This document shows, in pieces, positions 45,591 to 57,640 of a stretch of 64,000 nucleotides of DNA (position 1 is the first letter of the stretch; each line of letters begins with the position of its first letter). The DNA is taken from contig BSQZ01000025.1 of assembly GCA_033239005.1 (NCBI GenBank), positions 8,243,501 through 8,307,500 of the forward strand, in the 5' to 3' direction. The position numbers and the translations under genes were made by a program. The notes below the pieces were generated by a model. It was not told where the DNA came from. It saw only the letters and a list, made by a program, of their open reading frames with translations, and did not search any database. The DNA is from Lamellibrachia satsuma. Its lineage: Eukaryota; Annelida; Polychaeta; Sabellida; Siboglinidae.

Positions 45591-45857
45591 GGTACCTATG
45601 TGTATTTAGGGGTACCTAGGTGTACTTAGGGGTACCTAGGTGTACTTAGGGGTACCTAGGTGTACTTAGGGGTACCTAGGTGTACTTAGGGGTACTTGTA
45701 TGTACTCAGGGATACCTATGTGAACTTAGGGGTACCTAGGTGTACTCAGGGGTATCTATGTGTACTTAGGGGTACCTATGTGTGCTTAGGGGTACCTATG
45801 TGTACTTAGGGGTACCTAGGTGTACTTAGGGGTACCTAGGTGTACTTAGAGATACCT
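45591..45857. repeat. 20-bp minisatellite
   Basis: About 13 units of TGTACTTAGGGGTACCTAGG with TATG/TAGG and CTCAGG variants. The unit contains KpnI-like GGTACC and AvrII-like CCTAGG palindromes. Confidence 0.94.
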
Positions 45858-46876
45858 ACACACACACGAGTGTTTTCTTGACGTGCGTGTTCGCGTTATT
45901 ACGAAGTCGAACGACAGTGATTCGATTAATTAAAGGTCGAAGACGAGAACTCGCGAAAGCCGGTGGTCATCGCGAAGGTCAAGGTTGTTCGCGAAACATT
46001 TGCTATTTAATTTTGAGCAAATGTTTAGCTGTATGTAACCCAAATATGGACACCCTTAACCGTCGTATTTGTATATTCGATGACACAACTATATTTGAAA
46101 TTGTTGGCGCTCTCCGCGAGCTTTGGTTTTGAAAACTGTCAAAACTATCAAACCGGTGTGTCACAGAAAAAGTGTCGTTTGTGACACGACGTCTTTTTTA
46201 AATTGCATTTTTTTTTCTTCACAAATAAGTCAAATGTAGTGTGTTTGATGGATCGCATTATCAGCCACTTTTGGACTTTTTTTTGCCCAATTGTGCACAC
46301 TATGGACATTATGATGGAAATTTCGATCATTAGCTTATTAGTATTTTATGAATATTTTGAAAACGCTCTTAAAAATCTATGATGGATTCTCTTTTATGAT
46401 GAGTTTTTCTTATGAGCTCTGTGTCTTAGTGAAACGCTCTCCGGGCTTCTTAGACACGAGAAGGTGATAATGGACATTGTGCTAGATACGGCGCAAGTCT
46501 ACAGTAAGCCCAACGGCAAGCCAACAACACTAGGTGACAATTTAGTTCCCATTTGTCCCACCAGGTGACATTACCACTAACATACTTGACTGCTTGTGTC
46601 ATAAAGATCTACCGATGAGTTTCATCCGTGGACGACAACATCATATTACAGGAAAGTCTAAGTAGACTGGCACGAGATATGGTAAATACAACTCCATCGC
46701 CAGATATGCACTGCGATGTTTGTCGATACGAAACATTCACGTTCGATCCCACACTACGAAAACTGGTTTCATTATAAACGTTTCCGATGTGGAGAAATGA
46801 CTCAGAATAATGTTTGAAGCCGAAAGGCATCGAGCAGTTAACAAAAGAAATGATACTGCGTATGATATTAGTAATT
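45858..46876. other. Stretch with no recognisable gene
   Basis: A short open stretch of 84 codons (45878-46132) is not recognisable. A poly-T/poly-A region lies near 46195-46215. Nothing else recognised. Confidence 0.4.
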
Positions 46877-47256
46877 GTGTGACCTGGGGCAAAGTGTTCC
46901 TGGGGCAAAGTGTACCTGGGGAAAAGTGTGACCTGGGGCAAAGTGTGACCTGGGGCAAAGTGTACCTGGGGCAAAGTGTACCTGGGGCAAAGTGTTCCTA
47001 GGGGCAAAGTGTTCCTGGGGCAAAGTGTTCCTGGGGCAAAGTGTGACCTGGGGCAAAGTGTTCTTGGGGCAAAGTGTGACCTGGGGCAAAGTGTTCCTGG
47101 GGCAAAGTGTGACCTGGGGCAAAGTGTTCCTGGGGCAAAGTGCGACCTGGGGCAAAGTGTTCCTGGGGCAAAGTGTGACCTGGGGCAAAGTGTTCCTGGG
47201 GCAAAGTGTGACCTGGGGCAAAGTGTTCCTGGGGCAAAGTGTGACCTGGAGCAAAG
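46877..47256. repeat. 33-bp minisatellite made of 16- and 17-bp half-units
   Basis: Alternating GTGTTCCTGGGGCAAA (16 bp) and GTGTGACCTGGGGCAAA (17 bp). The left part is irregular; the right part (about 47040-47250) is a regular 33-bp dimer repeat of 11 codons. Open frames on both strands follow from this. Confidence 0.93.
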
Positions 47257-47486
47257 TGGAATGAACGAAATTACACTAACTTCAAACAGCTACAAGAAGA
47301 ATCGAACAATGGACGGGGGGAGGGGTGGGGTGGGGGCTCGACCGACAGTCCGGTGAGCTAACATGCACCGTTCCATTTGGTTTGAATAAAATTGATAACG
47401 ACAGCCAACGTTTGACAAAAAACCACGATCAATGTCAATATGCGGGTTTTCTCTTATTTTTTCTTCTGAGTATCATTTATCGGACT
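47257..47486. other. Short unique stretch
   Basis: Includes a G-rich run at 47315-47336. No gene recognised. Confidence 0.35.
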
Positions 47487-47594
47487 TTGTCGACGCTGAT
47501 ACGCCTTGTCGACCCTGATACAACGCCTTGTCGACCCTGATACAACGCCTCATCGACCCTGATACAAAGCCTTGTCGACCCTGATACAACGCCG
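47487..47594. repeat. 22-bp tandem repeat
   Basis: About five units of CGCCTTGTCGACCCTGATAC plus AA, the first shortened. Confidence 0.9.
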
Positions 47595-47657
47595 ATGTCA
47601 CATATAGTTAACTATGATAAATTAATGTATTGAATTAATGTATTAATTAGAATTGAT

Positions 47658-48735
47658 CAGGTACGAAGAGAAGATGACAGGAATGAAATGAAAATGCCAG
47701 GAACGAAGTGAAGATGACAGGAATGAAATGAAAATGAGAGGAATGAAGAGAAGATGACAGGAATGAAATGAAAATGCCAGGAACGAAGTGAAGATGACAG
47801 GAATGAAGTGAAAATGAGAGGAATGAAGAGAAGATGACAGGAATGAAGAGAAGATGACAGGAATGAAGTGAAGATGAGAGGAACGAAATAAAGATGACAG
47901 GAACGAAGTGAAAATGACAGGAATGAAGTGAAAATGAGAGGAATGAAGAGAAGATGACAGGAATGAAATGAAAATGCCAGGAACGAAGTGAAGATGACAG
48001 GAATGAAGTGAAAATGAGAGGAATGAAGAGAAGATGACAGGAATGAAGAGAAGATGACAGGAATGAAGTGAAGATGAGAGGAACGAAATGAAAATGACAG
48101 GAACGAAGTGAAGATGACAGGAATGAAATGAAAATGAGAGGAATTAAGAGAAGATGACAGGAATGAAATGAAAATGAGAGGAATGAAGTGAAGATGAGAG
48201 GGATGAAGAGAAGATGACAGGAATGAAGAGAAGATGACAGGAATGAAGTGAAGATGAGAGGAACGAAATGAAGATGACAGGAACGAAGTGAAGATGACAG
48301 GAATGAAGTGAAAATGAGAGGAATGAAGAGAAGATGACAGTAATGAAGTGAAAATGAGAGGAATGAAGAGAAGATGAGAGGAATGAAGTGAAGATGACAG
48401 GAATGAAGTGAAGATGAGAGGGATGAAGAGAAGATGAGAGGAATGAAGTGAAGATGAGAGGAATGAAGTGAAGATGACAGGAATGAAGTGAAAATGAGAT
48501 GAAGGAAGAGAAGATGAGAGGAATGAAGAGAAGATGAGAGGAATGAAGTGAAGATGAGAGGGATGAAGTGAAGATGAGAGGGATGAAGAGAAGATGACAG
48601 GAATGAAATGAAGATGACAGGAACGAAGTGAAGATGACAGGAATGAAGTGAAGTCGACAGGAACGAAGTGAAGATGACAGTAATGAAGAGACTATGACAG
48701 GAATGAAGAGAATATGACAGGAATGAAGAGAGAGA
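47658..48735. repeat. 20-bp purine-rich minisatellite with higher-order structure
   Basis: About 54 units of GAATGAAGTGAAGATGACAG with AGAG, AAAATG, GAGAG, CCAG and GAACG variants. A 200-bp higher-order period (ten units) is visible: the run starting with the rare CCAG variant at 47761 recurs at 47961. The strand is almost purely purine. The 389-codon minus frame (47647-48816) is an artefact of the repeat. Confidence 0.95.
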
Positions 48736-49222
48736 TAAGGAAGTATGGAAAAAACAAATAAACGAATGACTGAAGAAAGAATGAGTGAAAGACGTAATAA
48801 TGAAACAATGAAACAATTGAATATATAGAAATAAACAAGTAAATAATAACTGAACCTATCAAAACAAGAGAGAAGGACCCCGGAACGAAAGAAGGAACAA
48901 CTTACTAAATAATAATTACTCTGAAAACAAATAACAAGGAAGGCGGTGATGGCCGGCGGATAAAATTACTTTCATGACTAAAAAAGAGAATGAATGGATA
49001 ACTAAGGAAGTAATAAACAAAACAGAAAGATGCCAGGCGGATACTGGCAGGCAGTCCTACATCCGTTGTCATGGACGCTATCTCAACGGGCGATCGTTGC
49101 CACGTCAGACACACGTCCACGTCAAACAGACATGATTCATTGTGTAAACGTTTTTCGGCCAGATCGTCTCTCTACGCCGTGATTAAGCTTGCGTCTGACC
49201 TGTTCAGCAACGACCCAGGCTA
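48736..49222. other. Stretch with no recognisable gene
   Basis: A-rich sequence with no recognisable gene. Confidence 0.4.
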
Positions 49223-50505
49223 GATAAATACATCTCAACATGGATTCCTAAAAGCAAGGTCATGTCTAACCAATCTCTTATGTTTTTTAGAAAAAATTAC
49301 AAAGTGGGTAGATGACGGGTCACCAGTGGATGTTGTCTAATTAGATTTTCAGAAAGCTTTCGATAAAGTGCCACATCAAAGATTGTTACTTAAACTAAAA
49401 GCCCATGGTATAGGCAATGATGTAATCAACTGGATAGAAAAGTGGCTTACACACAGAAGACAGAGAGTAATAGTAGATGGTGATATTTCAAACTGGAAAT
49501 CTGTTTTGAGAGGGGTACCACAGGGATCAGTATTAGGCCCTATACTGTTTTTAATATATATAAATGATTTGGAGGATGACATATCTAGCAAAGTACTCAA
49601 ATTTGCAGATGACACAACAGTATTCAGAAAGGTTACAAATGATACAGATAACCAAAGTTTACAAGATGATCTGGAAAAAATAGTTAAATGGTCAGAAAAA
49701 TGGCAAATGTTATTCAATTTTGGGAAGTGTAAATGTATACACATAGGACATGGAAATATGGACGAGGAATATAAAATGGGGGATGCTGTACTAGGTAGAA
49801 CCACACAAGAAAAGGATTTAGGAGTAACATTTAATGCTGACATGAAAGTTTCAGAGCAATGTGGGATTGCTGCTTCGAAAGGAAATCAAATTCAAGGGCT
49901 AATTAGGAGAACTATCACGTATAAGGAGAAACATCTAATTGTACAATGCAATAGTTAGACCACATTTGGAATATTGTATTCAAGCACGGAGGCCATATCG
50001 TAAAAAAGACATAGATAACCTAGAAAGAATACAACGAAGAGCAACTAAGATGATTCCAGAATTAAGAGACCTTAGTTACGAAAGTCGCTTATTACAATGT
50101 GGTTTGACAACACTAGAGACCAGGAGGCTAAGAGGAGACCAAATAGAAGTGTTTAAAATTGTGAACGGTTATGAGGATGTTGATAGGAATATGTTCTTCA
50201 AACTTAAAGAAGGCAGTAGAACAAGAGGACACAACGCAGAATTAGTTAAGGAGCAGTGTAGGTTGGACATGAGAAAGTACTCTTTCTCACAGAGGGTGAT
50301 AAATGAATGGAATAAACTGCCAAATGATTGTGTTATTATTGTAGTGTGAATATGTTTAAAAATAGAATTGACAGATATCTGATAAGGGCGGGCTACACAT
50401 AGATGAGACAATTTTTGGACTCTCGATAAGCCAATGGCTTCCTTGTCCACTTGCCATCAGGAACTTGTTGTTCGAGATGGCAATCTTGTTAAATCTTGTT
50501 AAAGA
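49223..50505 (+). mobile_element. LINE A-related (CR1-like) reverse transcriptase, 5'-truncated
   Basis: Begins at CATCTCAACATGGATTCC (QHGFLKARSCLTN region). The motif A frame has a stop (VV-stop-LDFQKAFDKVPHQ) at about 49336. It then stays open: GVPQGSVLGPILFLIYINDL and FADDTTVFRKV (49368-49958), the thumb (49939-50349), and FSQRVINEWNKLPNDC. The 3' hairpin arms GCCATC and GATGGC (50453-50481) are kept though the loop differs from other copies. It ends in CTTGTTAAAT repeats. It is a separate subfamily from the duplicated copies, with about 20% different residues. Confidence 0.92.
49368..49958 (+). pseudogene. LINE A-related reverse transcriptase core
   Basis: An open stretch of 196 codons with motifs B (GVPQGSVLGP) and C (KFADD), and KGNQIQGLIRRTITYKEK. 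It ends at a frameshift after KEKHLIV; the next frame (49939-50349) carries IVRPHLEYCIQARRPYRKKD and TRRLRGDQIEVFKIVNGYED. Confidence 0.9.
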
Positions 50506-51020
50506 TACAGCGATAGCTAGAGCTAATGACACCTTAGGCATACACGTCATTTTGTTGTCGGAGGACAGTGTTGCCATCTCGCGGTGTCCGCCCTCATACT
50601 GGAAGGCACTACCTTTGAAATCCTAGTTGCTCAAGGTGACTACATCACTAGGAACATTAGTCAATCCTGCTTGCAAATATCAGGAAATGAGACTGATTTC
50701 GTCCACATCGTGGCTTGTATAGTTGCAAGATCGGAAGCAACACGTTTTCCAAATATACCCAACCGGCGTTTTTCACACGTGTGTCATGAACTCCAAGTAA
50801 AAGCAGAGAAGGGGTGCGAACACTGAAACTTTACTTAACGGCGCCAGAACTAAATTTTCATATGCGAATATATGTCAATGTTATTGTATTTCTAAGCTCG
50901 CTCTTGGTACCTAACGAGTCTTGATTTGGCGAGAGCTGATGATGACGTCGCACCCAGAAACGTTCACAATGTTCCCTGACGTGTTTGTTTTAGAGTTTAC
51001 CAATGCTCGTGTGTGGCAAA
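50506..51020. other. Stretch with no recognisable gene
   Basis: Short open stretches (50584-50826, 50921-51103) carry no recognisable motif. Confidence 0.4.
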
Positions 51021-51355
51021 CTTGTCATCTACTTGAAAGATTACTAACCACATTTGGTATCAATGTAAGCAGGAAGAGTAACTCATACTTGTCATCTACT
51101 TGAAAGATTACTAACCACATTTGGTATCAATGTAAGCAGGAAGAGTAACTCATACTTGTCATCTACTTGAAAGATTACTAACCACATTTGGTATCAATGT
51201 AAGCAGGAAGAGTAACTCATACTTGTCATCTACTTGAAAGATTACTAACCACATTTGGTATCAATGTAAGCAGGAAGAGTAACTCATACTTGTCATCTAC
51301 TTGAAATATTACTAACCACATTTGGTATCCATGTAAGTAGGAAGAGTAACTCATA
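51021..51355. repeat. 67-bp tandem repeat, 5 units
   Basis: Five units of exactly 67 bp (starts 51021, 51088, 51155, 51222, 51289) beginning CTTGTCATCTACTTGAAAG. The first four are almost identical and the last carries a few substitutions. Confidence 0.95.
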
Positions 51356-51476
51356 CTAAAATACACTTCACGACAAATTAAGCTTATACCCGAGATAAAT
51401 TACTTGGCATCGGAATGTTGTGTGTCATTGTGTTGTGATCCATCACGTTTTTACTCGAATTATTACCGCAGCCTGC

Positions 51477-51693
51477 ATGATTACGGGTTGAACATGATTA
51501 CGGGTTGAACATGATTACGGGTTTAACATGATTACAGGTTTAACATGATTACAGGTTGAACATGATTACGGGTGTAATATGATTACTGGTTGAACATGAT
51601 TACGGGTTTAACATGATTACGGGTTGAACATGATTACGGGTTGAACATGATTACGGGTTTAACATGATTACGGGTTTAACATGATTACGGATT
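51477..51693. repeat. 17-bp minisatellite
   Basis: About 13 units of CATGATTACGGGTTGAA with GGTTTAA, ACAGG and GGTGTAA variants. Confidence 0.94.
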
Positions 51694-53465
51694 TAACAAG
51701 CTCAACAATCGATTTCTATTGAATGAGAATTTAATGAGTTGAACTCACGAGGCGTGACAGAATCACACTTTTCTTTATAGAATCACACAATCGTGACGGA
51801 ATCACATCAACATCTCAATTACATTCCTATCCATAGTCAGGAACTGTCTGGGTAGAATTCAACACTTTTTTTTTAATAGTTATAATATTCACAAAGAAAC
51901 AATCACCAGCCTTAAGAGTCATTTACACCAAGCCATTCTCCCCGCGATCAAATAGTGTAGACGAAACTATCGAGCTTGTTAAAGACTACGCCCTAATGAT
52001 TCCATTTCCCGTGTGATGTCTGTTTTCTACCGAAATGCTTCATAATGTTTGTGTTTCCAAATATCACGGCAACATTATACTTCGAAAGTATTCAATAAAT
52101 TCAAGGTGGGAATTCCTACCAAATACGTCGACATCCGATGGTCGTGGCGTGACATAGATGTCTAGAGGTGATCCCAGTATCACCTGTGGAGTGTGTCTGG
52201 GGATGACTATGGCGATGATGCGGAGGATGCCGAACAATGGATCCAGTGTCCTGTTTGTAAACATTGGTTTCATACGAGCTGTGCCGCGGTACATATTTGA
52301 TTTCCTATGCGACCAATGCGCTGATCAATACAATTGAAGTTGACCTGGTGGGATGTCTGAGTATTTGACTCTAGTTATATGTTGCATTTTGGAGCTTTCT
52401 CTATTGTTAATTGTTAATATATTCTGAACCAACTGATATCCCTGAATAAACTCTAGTGCATACCAAGAGGAAAAACAGAGGAAATGTGCACTCGTGATTC
52501 CGTCACGCTAACCTGGTGATTTTGTCACAGACTAGTTGTGGCTTGCAATAGTAGAAATACTATATGTATTTGATTGGGCTTGTGAATACGTGTAAGATGA
52601 TGTATGTCCCTATCAGAATAAGTATCCAGGTTCTGGGTGTGATCAGCAGAAGAACAAAGTTTGGAGTTTAAAAATCTTCGTCCATCATGCGTGTCCTGTT
52701 TGTTGTATTTCCATCACGGACTTTTAATTGAATAAATAATTTTATATAATTTTGCCGTAACCGAATTTTTCGTTATGTTTTATGGCTGACCGTTCGTATC
52801 AGTAAGTATAAGTTTATCAAGATCAAGTTAACTACTCCTCAAATTGTCAATTTCGTCTCGTAAAATATGTGAAAATGGTAATTCCCTCACGCTAGAATAG
52901 TCAAACTGCATGAATCGTATTATCAAGCTGTTCGAATGTTGACATAACTGTTTTTCGCTGCAGTTTTCTTACGCGCATTAATCAAACTGGCCTACTGATC
53001 CCGGCTGATCCCGGCTGATAGCATCAGAAAGTGATGGGGATAGTGATCACACCATGGTCTGTACGGCCGAAGTGGTTCCTAAGCTCTAGGGATAGCGAGA
53101 CTGGCACATGCGATCATAAAATCCGATGCTAAAGCTGTGTTGATAACTATTCTGTCATTCAGTGAGTGTCTGGCTTGAAACAACAGTTATACATGTGGTG
53201 TTAAAAAGACGAGGCTATAGGAATATATTGAACGTGAGAAGTAAAAGGTGTGGCTAGATTAGTGGCTATCCGGCTGTAAGAACACGACAGGAAAGAGAAA
53301 GCTCTGGCTCGCTCACCTCTCGTGCACATAGCGGATAATATAAGTTTTCAAAATGTGTTTTTTTTGGGTGGATGGGAGTATATGGACGAATATAAATTTA
53401 TAGTGGCGTGAGGTCGATGTTGGAGTATGTTCCTTGGCTAGCAACCTCTCACTGTTACCCTGTTA
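51694..53465. other. Mostly unique stretch with one degraded zinc-finger-like sequence
   Basis: About 1.8 kb, AT-rich. Apart from the PHD-finger-like remnant (52185-52319) I recognise no coding region or repeat. Confidence 0.4.
52185..52319 (+). pseudogene. Degraded PHD-finger-like sequence
   Basis: All eight metal-binding positions of a C4HC3 finger can be read, but in three frames: CGVC (52185-52196), then QWIQCPVCKHWFHTSC (52235-52282) in a second frame, then CDQC (52308-52319) in a third, after an in-frame TGA. The spacing C-x2-C, about 20, C-x2-C, x4, H-x2-C, about 9, C-x2-C and the tryptophan before the third cysteine are as in PHD fingers. These fingers bind histone H3 tails and also occur in some transposon-encoded proteins. 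The frameshifts mean it is dead, or that the consensus has indel errors. The parent gene is unknown. Confidence 0.55.
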
Positions 53466-53696
53466 ACAATTAGCCAATAACAGTTAGCCACTAACCGTTA
53501 GCCACTAACAGTTAACCACTAACAGTTAGCCACTAACAATTAGCCACTAATAGACGCTAACAGTTAGCCACTAACAATTGGCCATTAACATTTACCCGCG
53601 AACAGTTAGCCAATAACAATTAGTCACTAACAGTTAGACACTAATATTTAGCTACTAACAGTTACCCGCGAATAGCCAATAATAATTAGCCACTAA
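53466..53696. repeat. Degenerate 14-bp repeat, left part
   Basis: Loose repeats of CAGTTAGCCACTAA (AATTAGCC, GTTACCCGCG variants). They continue at 54072-54190 beyond an inserted element. Confidence 0.85.
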
Positions 53697-54071
53697 AGCC
53701 CGCCACACACACACCGACTTATAGTCGCCAACAATTACTATGCCGATAAACAGTTAGCAACTACTCATCGACCGACTGTCGGCCGACCGATTTTTCAGAT
53801 CCCAGACTTCCACAAAAAGTGTTGCCAATTGTTGATGGAGAACATACACATAACGACTACACGTGAGTTGTCAACTGTTGGTGGAGAACATACACATAAC
53901 GACTACACGTGAGTTGTCAACTGTTGGTGGAGAACATACACATAACGACTACACGTGAGTTGTCAACTGTTGGTGGAGAACATACACATAACGACTACAC
54001 GTGAGTTGTCAACTGAAAAAGTAGTCGCCAACATGTTGGCAACTCAAGAATCGGTATGTGTGTGGCGGGAT
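53697..54071. mobile_element. Small inverted-repeat element (MITE-like), 375 bp
   Basis: The ends are inverted repeats of about 35 bp: CCCGCCACACACACACCGAC at 53699-53718, and its imperfect inverse ending TGTGTGGCGGG at 54059-54069, with GTCGCCAACA/TGTTGGCAAC further in. Both flanks have TAA (53694-53696 and 54072-54074), which could be a 3-bp target duplication as made by PIF/Harbinger-type elements. TAA is common in the host repeat, so this is weak. It has no coding capacity. It interrupts the 14-bp array. Confidence 0.7.
53821..54004. repeat. 46-bp tandem repeat, 4 units, inside the MITE-like element
   Basis: Four 46-bp units starting GTTGTCAACTGTTGGTGGAG (starts 53821, 53867, 53913, 53959). 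The first differs at several bases and the others are identical. Confidence 0.94.
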
Positions 54072-54190
54072 TAACAGTTAACCACTAATAGTTAGCCACT
54101 AACTGTTAGCCGCCCACAGTTAGCTACTAACAGTTGGCAACTAATAATTAGCCACTAAAAGTTGGCAACTAATAGTTAGCCACTACCCAA
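54072..54190. repeat. Degenerate 14-bp repeat, right part
   Basis: Same TTAGCCACTAACAG-type units as at 53466-53696, resuming after the inserted element. Confidence 0.82.
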
Positions 54191-54607
54191 CCGTTAGCCG
54201 TTCCGATTAAAACCCGTCCGAGGCTCAGGACGTACGAACTATGCGGGAGTTGCACCGGGGATGTTTATCTGAGACAACGTATAGATCAACCTAGGCACCA
54301 ACGACCACCTACTACTAATCTACATTTCCGGTAGACACGCGTTTCACTGACAATGAAACCAGTGTCAAGGGTCCGAGGTTCAGTGTCTGGCACTTCTATG
54401 TAAGAATGGGCGCATAACGGTAGGATTCAAAACACAGACCCACAGAAGGCGCACGTGACACTCATTTATCGAAAATATAATAAAGGAGTTGACAATAACG
54501 TTAGGATCTGTACAAGGCTTGGACTAAGTTACTACACCATATTCGTAATACAGAAGGAAGCTGACTAAATACAACATGACGCCAAAAGACGTCAAGCAAA
54601 GAAGTTT
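54191..54607. other. Stretch with no recognisable gene
   Basis: No recognisable coding region or repeat. Confidence 0.4.
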
Positions 54608-57252
54608 TCAAATGAGGCCAATGTAGAAGAGGAGCACAATGTAGTAGAGGAGCACAATGTAGAAGAGGAGCACAATGTAGTAGAGGAGCACAGTGTAGAA
54701 GAGGAGCACAATGTAGTAGAGGAGCACAATGTAGAAGAGGAGCACAATGTAGTAGAGGAGCACAATGTAGAAGAGGAGCACACTGTAGTGGAGGAGCACA
54801 ATGTAGAAGAGGAGCACAATGTAGTACAGGAGCACAATATAGAAGAGGAGCACCATGTAGAAGAGGAGCACAATGTAGTAGAGGAGTACAATATAGTAGA
54901 GGAGCACAATGTAGTAGAGGAGCACAATGTAGAAGAGGAGCACAATTTAGAAGAGGCACAATGTAGTAAAGGAGCACAATGTAGAAAAGTAGCACAATGT
55001 AGAAGAGGAGCACAATGTAGTAGAGGAGCACAATGTTGTAGAGGAGCACAATGTAGTAGAGGAGCACAATGTATTAGAGGAGCACAATGTAGAAGTGGAG
55101 CACAATGTAGTAGAGGAGCACAATGTAGAAGAGGAGTACAATGTAGTAGTCCTCTACTACAATGTAGAAGAGTAGCACAATGTAGTAGACGAGCACAATG
55201 TAGTAGAGGAGCACATTGTAGTAGAGGAGCACAATGTATTAGAGGAGCACAATGTAGAAGTGGAGCACAATGTAGTATAGGAGCACAATGTAGAAGAGGA
55301 GCACAATGTAGTAGAGGAGCACAATGTAGAAGAGTAGCACAATGTAGAAGAGGAGCACAATGTAGTAGAGGAGCACAATGTAGTAGAGGAGCACAATGTA
55401 GTAGAGGAGCACAATGTATTAGAGGAGCACAATGTAGAAGTGGAGCACAATGTAGTAGATCAGCACAATGTAGAAGAGGAGCACAATGTAGTAGAGGAGC
55501 ACAATGTAGAAGAGTAGCACAATGTAGTAGAGGAGCACAATGAAGTAGAGGAGCACAGTGTAGAAGAGGAGCACAATGTAGAAGAGGAGCACAATGTAGA
55601 AGAGGAGCACAATGTAGAAGAGTAGCACAATGTAGTAGAGTAGCACAATGTAGAAGTGGAGCACAAACCTGAAAGCTATCGCCAAGTCAGCACAATGTTG
55701 TAGAGGAGCATAACGTAGAAGAGGAACACAATGTAGAAGAGGAGCACAATGTAGAAGAGGAGCACAATTTAGAAGAGGAGCACAATGTAGTAAAGGAGCA
55801 CAATGTAGAAGAGTAGCACAATGTAGAAGAGGAGCACAATGTAGTAGAGAAGCACAATGTTGTAGAGGAGCACAATGTAGTAGAGGAGCACAATGTATTA
55901 GAGGAGCACAATGTAGAAGTGGAGCACAATGTAGTAGAGGAGCACAATGTAGAAGAGGAGTACAATGTAGTAGAGGAGAACAATGTAGAAGAGTAGCACA
56001 ATGTAGTAGACGAGCACAATGTAGTAGAGGAGCACAATGTAGTAGAGGAGCACAATGTATTAGAGGAGCACAATGTAGAAGTGGAGCACAATGTAGTAGA
56101 GGAGCACAATGTAGAAGAGGAGTACAATGTAGTAGAGGAGCACAATATAGTAGAGGAGCACAATGTAGAAGAGGAACACAATGTAGAATAGGAGCACAAT
56201 GTAGAAGAGGAACACAATTTAGTAGAGGAGCACAATGTTGTAGAGGAGTACAATGTAGTAGAGGAGAACAATGTAGAAGAGTAGCACAATGTAGTAGACG
56301 AGCACAATGTAGTAGAGGAGCACAATGTAGTAGAGGAGCACAATGTATTAGAGGAGCACAATGTAGAAGTGGAGCACAATGTAGTAGAGGAGCACAATGT
56401 AGAAGAGGAGTACAATGTAGTAGAGGAGCACAATATAGTAGAGGAGCACAATGTAGAAGAGGAACACAATGTAGAAGAGTAGCACAATGTAGAAGAGGAG
56501 CACAATGTAGTAGAGGAGCACAATGTTGTAGAGGAGCACAATGTAGTAGAGGAGCACAATGTATTAGAGGAGCACAATGTAGAAGTGGAGCACAATGTAG
56601 TAGAGGAGCACAATGTAGAAGAGGAGTACAATGTAGTAGTCCTCTACTACAATGTAGAAGAGTAGCACAATGTAGTAGACGAGCACAATGTAGTAGAGGA
56701 GCACATTGTAGTAGAGGAGCACAATGTATTAGAGGAGCACAATGTAGAAGTGGAGCACAATGTAGTATAGGAGCACAATGTAGAAGAGGAGCACAATGTA
56801 GAAGAGGAGCACAATGTAGAAGAGTAGCACAATGTAGAAGAGGAGCACAATGTAGTAGAGGAGCACAATGTAGTAGAGGAACACAATGTAGTAGAGGAGC
56901 ACAATGTATTAGAGGAGCACAATGTAGAAGTGGAGCACAATGTAGAAGAGGAGCACAATGTAGTAGAGGAGCACAATGTAGAAGAGTAGCACAATGTAGT
57001 AGAGGAGCACAATGTAGAAGAGTAGCACAATGTAGTAGAGGAGCACAATGAAGTAGAGGAGCACAGTGTAGAAGAGGAGCACAATGTAGAAGAGGAGCAC
57101 AATGTAGAAGAGTAGCACAATGTAGTAGAGTAGCACAATGTAGTAGAGGAGCACAATGTAGAAGAGGAGCACAATGTAGAAGAGTAGCACAATGTAGTAG
57201 AGTAGCACAATGTAGAAGTGGAGCACAAACCTGAAAGCTATCGCCAAGTCAG
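54608..57252. repeat. 18-bp minisatellite with kilobase higher-order duplication
   Basis: About 145 units of AGGAGCACAATGTAGTAG with AGAAG, GTAG, TTAG and GTGG variants. A block of about 1.5 kb is duplicated inside. The array-ending sequence AACCTGAAAGCTATCGCCAA occurs internally at 55666-55690 and again at the true right edge (57228-57252). A short inverted unit (GTAGTAGTCCTCTACTAC) occurs at 55143-55160 and 56633-56650. Six codons without a stop give open frames on both strands (CSSTTLCSS, YYIVLLFYIV, GAQCSR), all artefacts. Confidence 0.95.
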
Positions 57253-57269
57253 TTTGGTCGGAAAAGTAT

Positions 57270-57640
57270 TGAGAGGGGATGATGACAGGCACGAGACAAG
57301 ATGTATTGAGAGGGGATGATGACAGGCATGAGGCAAGATGTACTGACAGGGGATGATGACAGGCATGAGACAAGATGTACTGACAGGGGATCATGACAGG
57401 CACGAGACAAGATGTATTGAGAGGGGATAATGACAGGCATGAGACAAGATGTATTGAGAGGGGATGATGACAGGCACAAGACAAGATGTATTGACAGGTG
57501 ATGATGAAAGGCAGGAGACAAGATGTATTGACAGGGGATGATGACAGGCACGAGACAAGATGTATTGAGAGGGGATGATGACAGGCATGAGAAAAGATGT
57601 ATTGAGAGGGGATGATGACAGGCACGAGACAAGATGTATT
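57270..57640. repeat. 37-bp minisatellite
   Basis: Ten units of 37 bp with GAGGGGATGATGACAGGCAC and GAGACAAGATGTATT; variants CACG/CATG and GAGAGG/GACAGG. It directly follows the 18-bp array. Confidence 0.94.

Noticed and set aside
45087..46132. Two short open frames (87 and 84 codons)
   Set aside because: No motif, no codon bias, no splice context; length is within chance.
47647..48816. 389-codon minus-strand open frame (FHFIPVIFTSFLS type)
   Set aside because: Produced by the 20-bp purine-rich array; no start context or domain.
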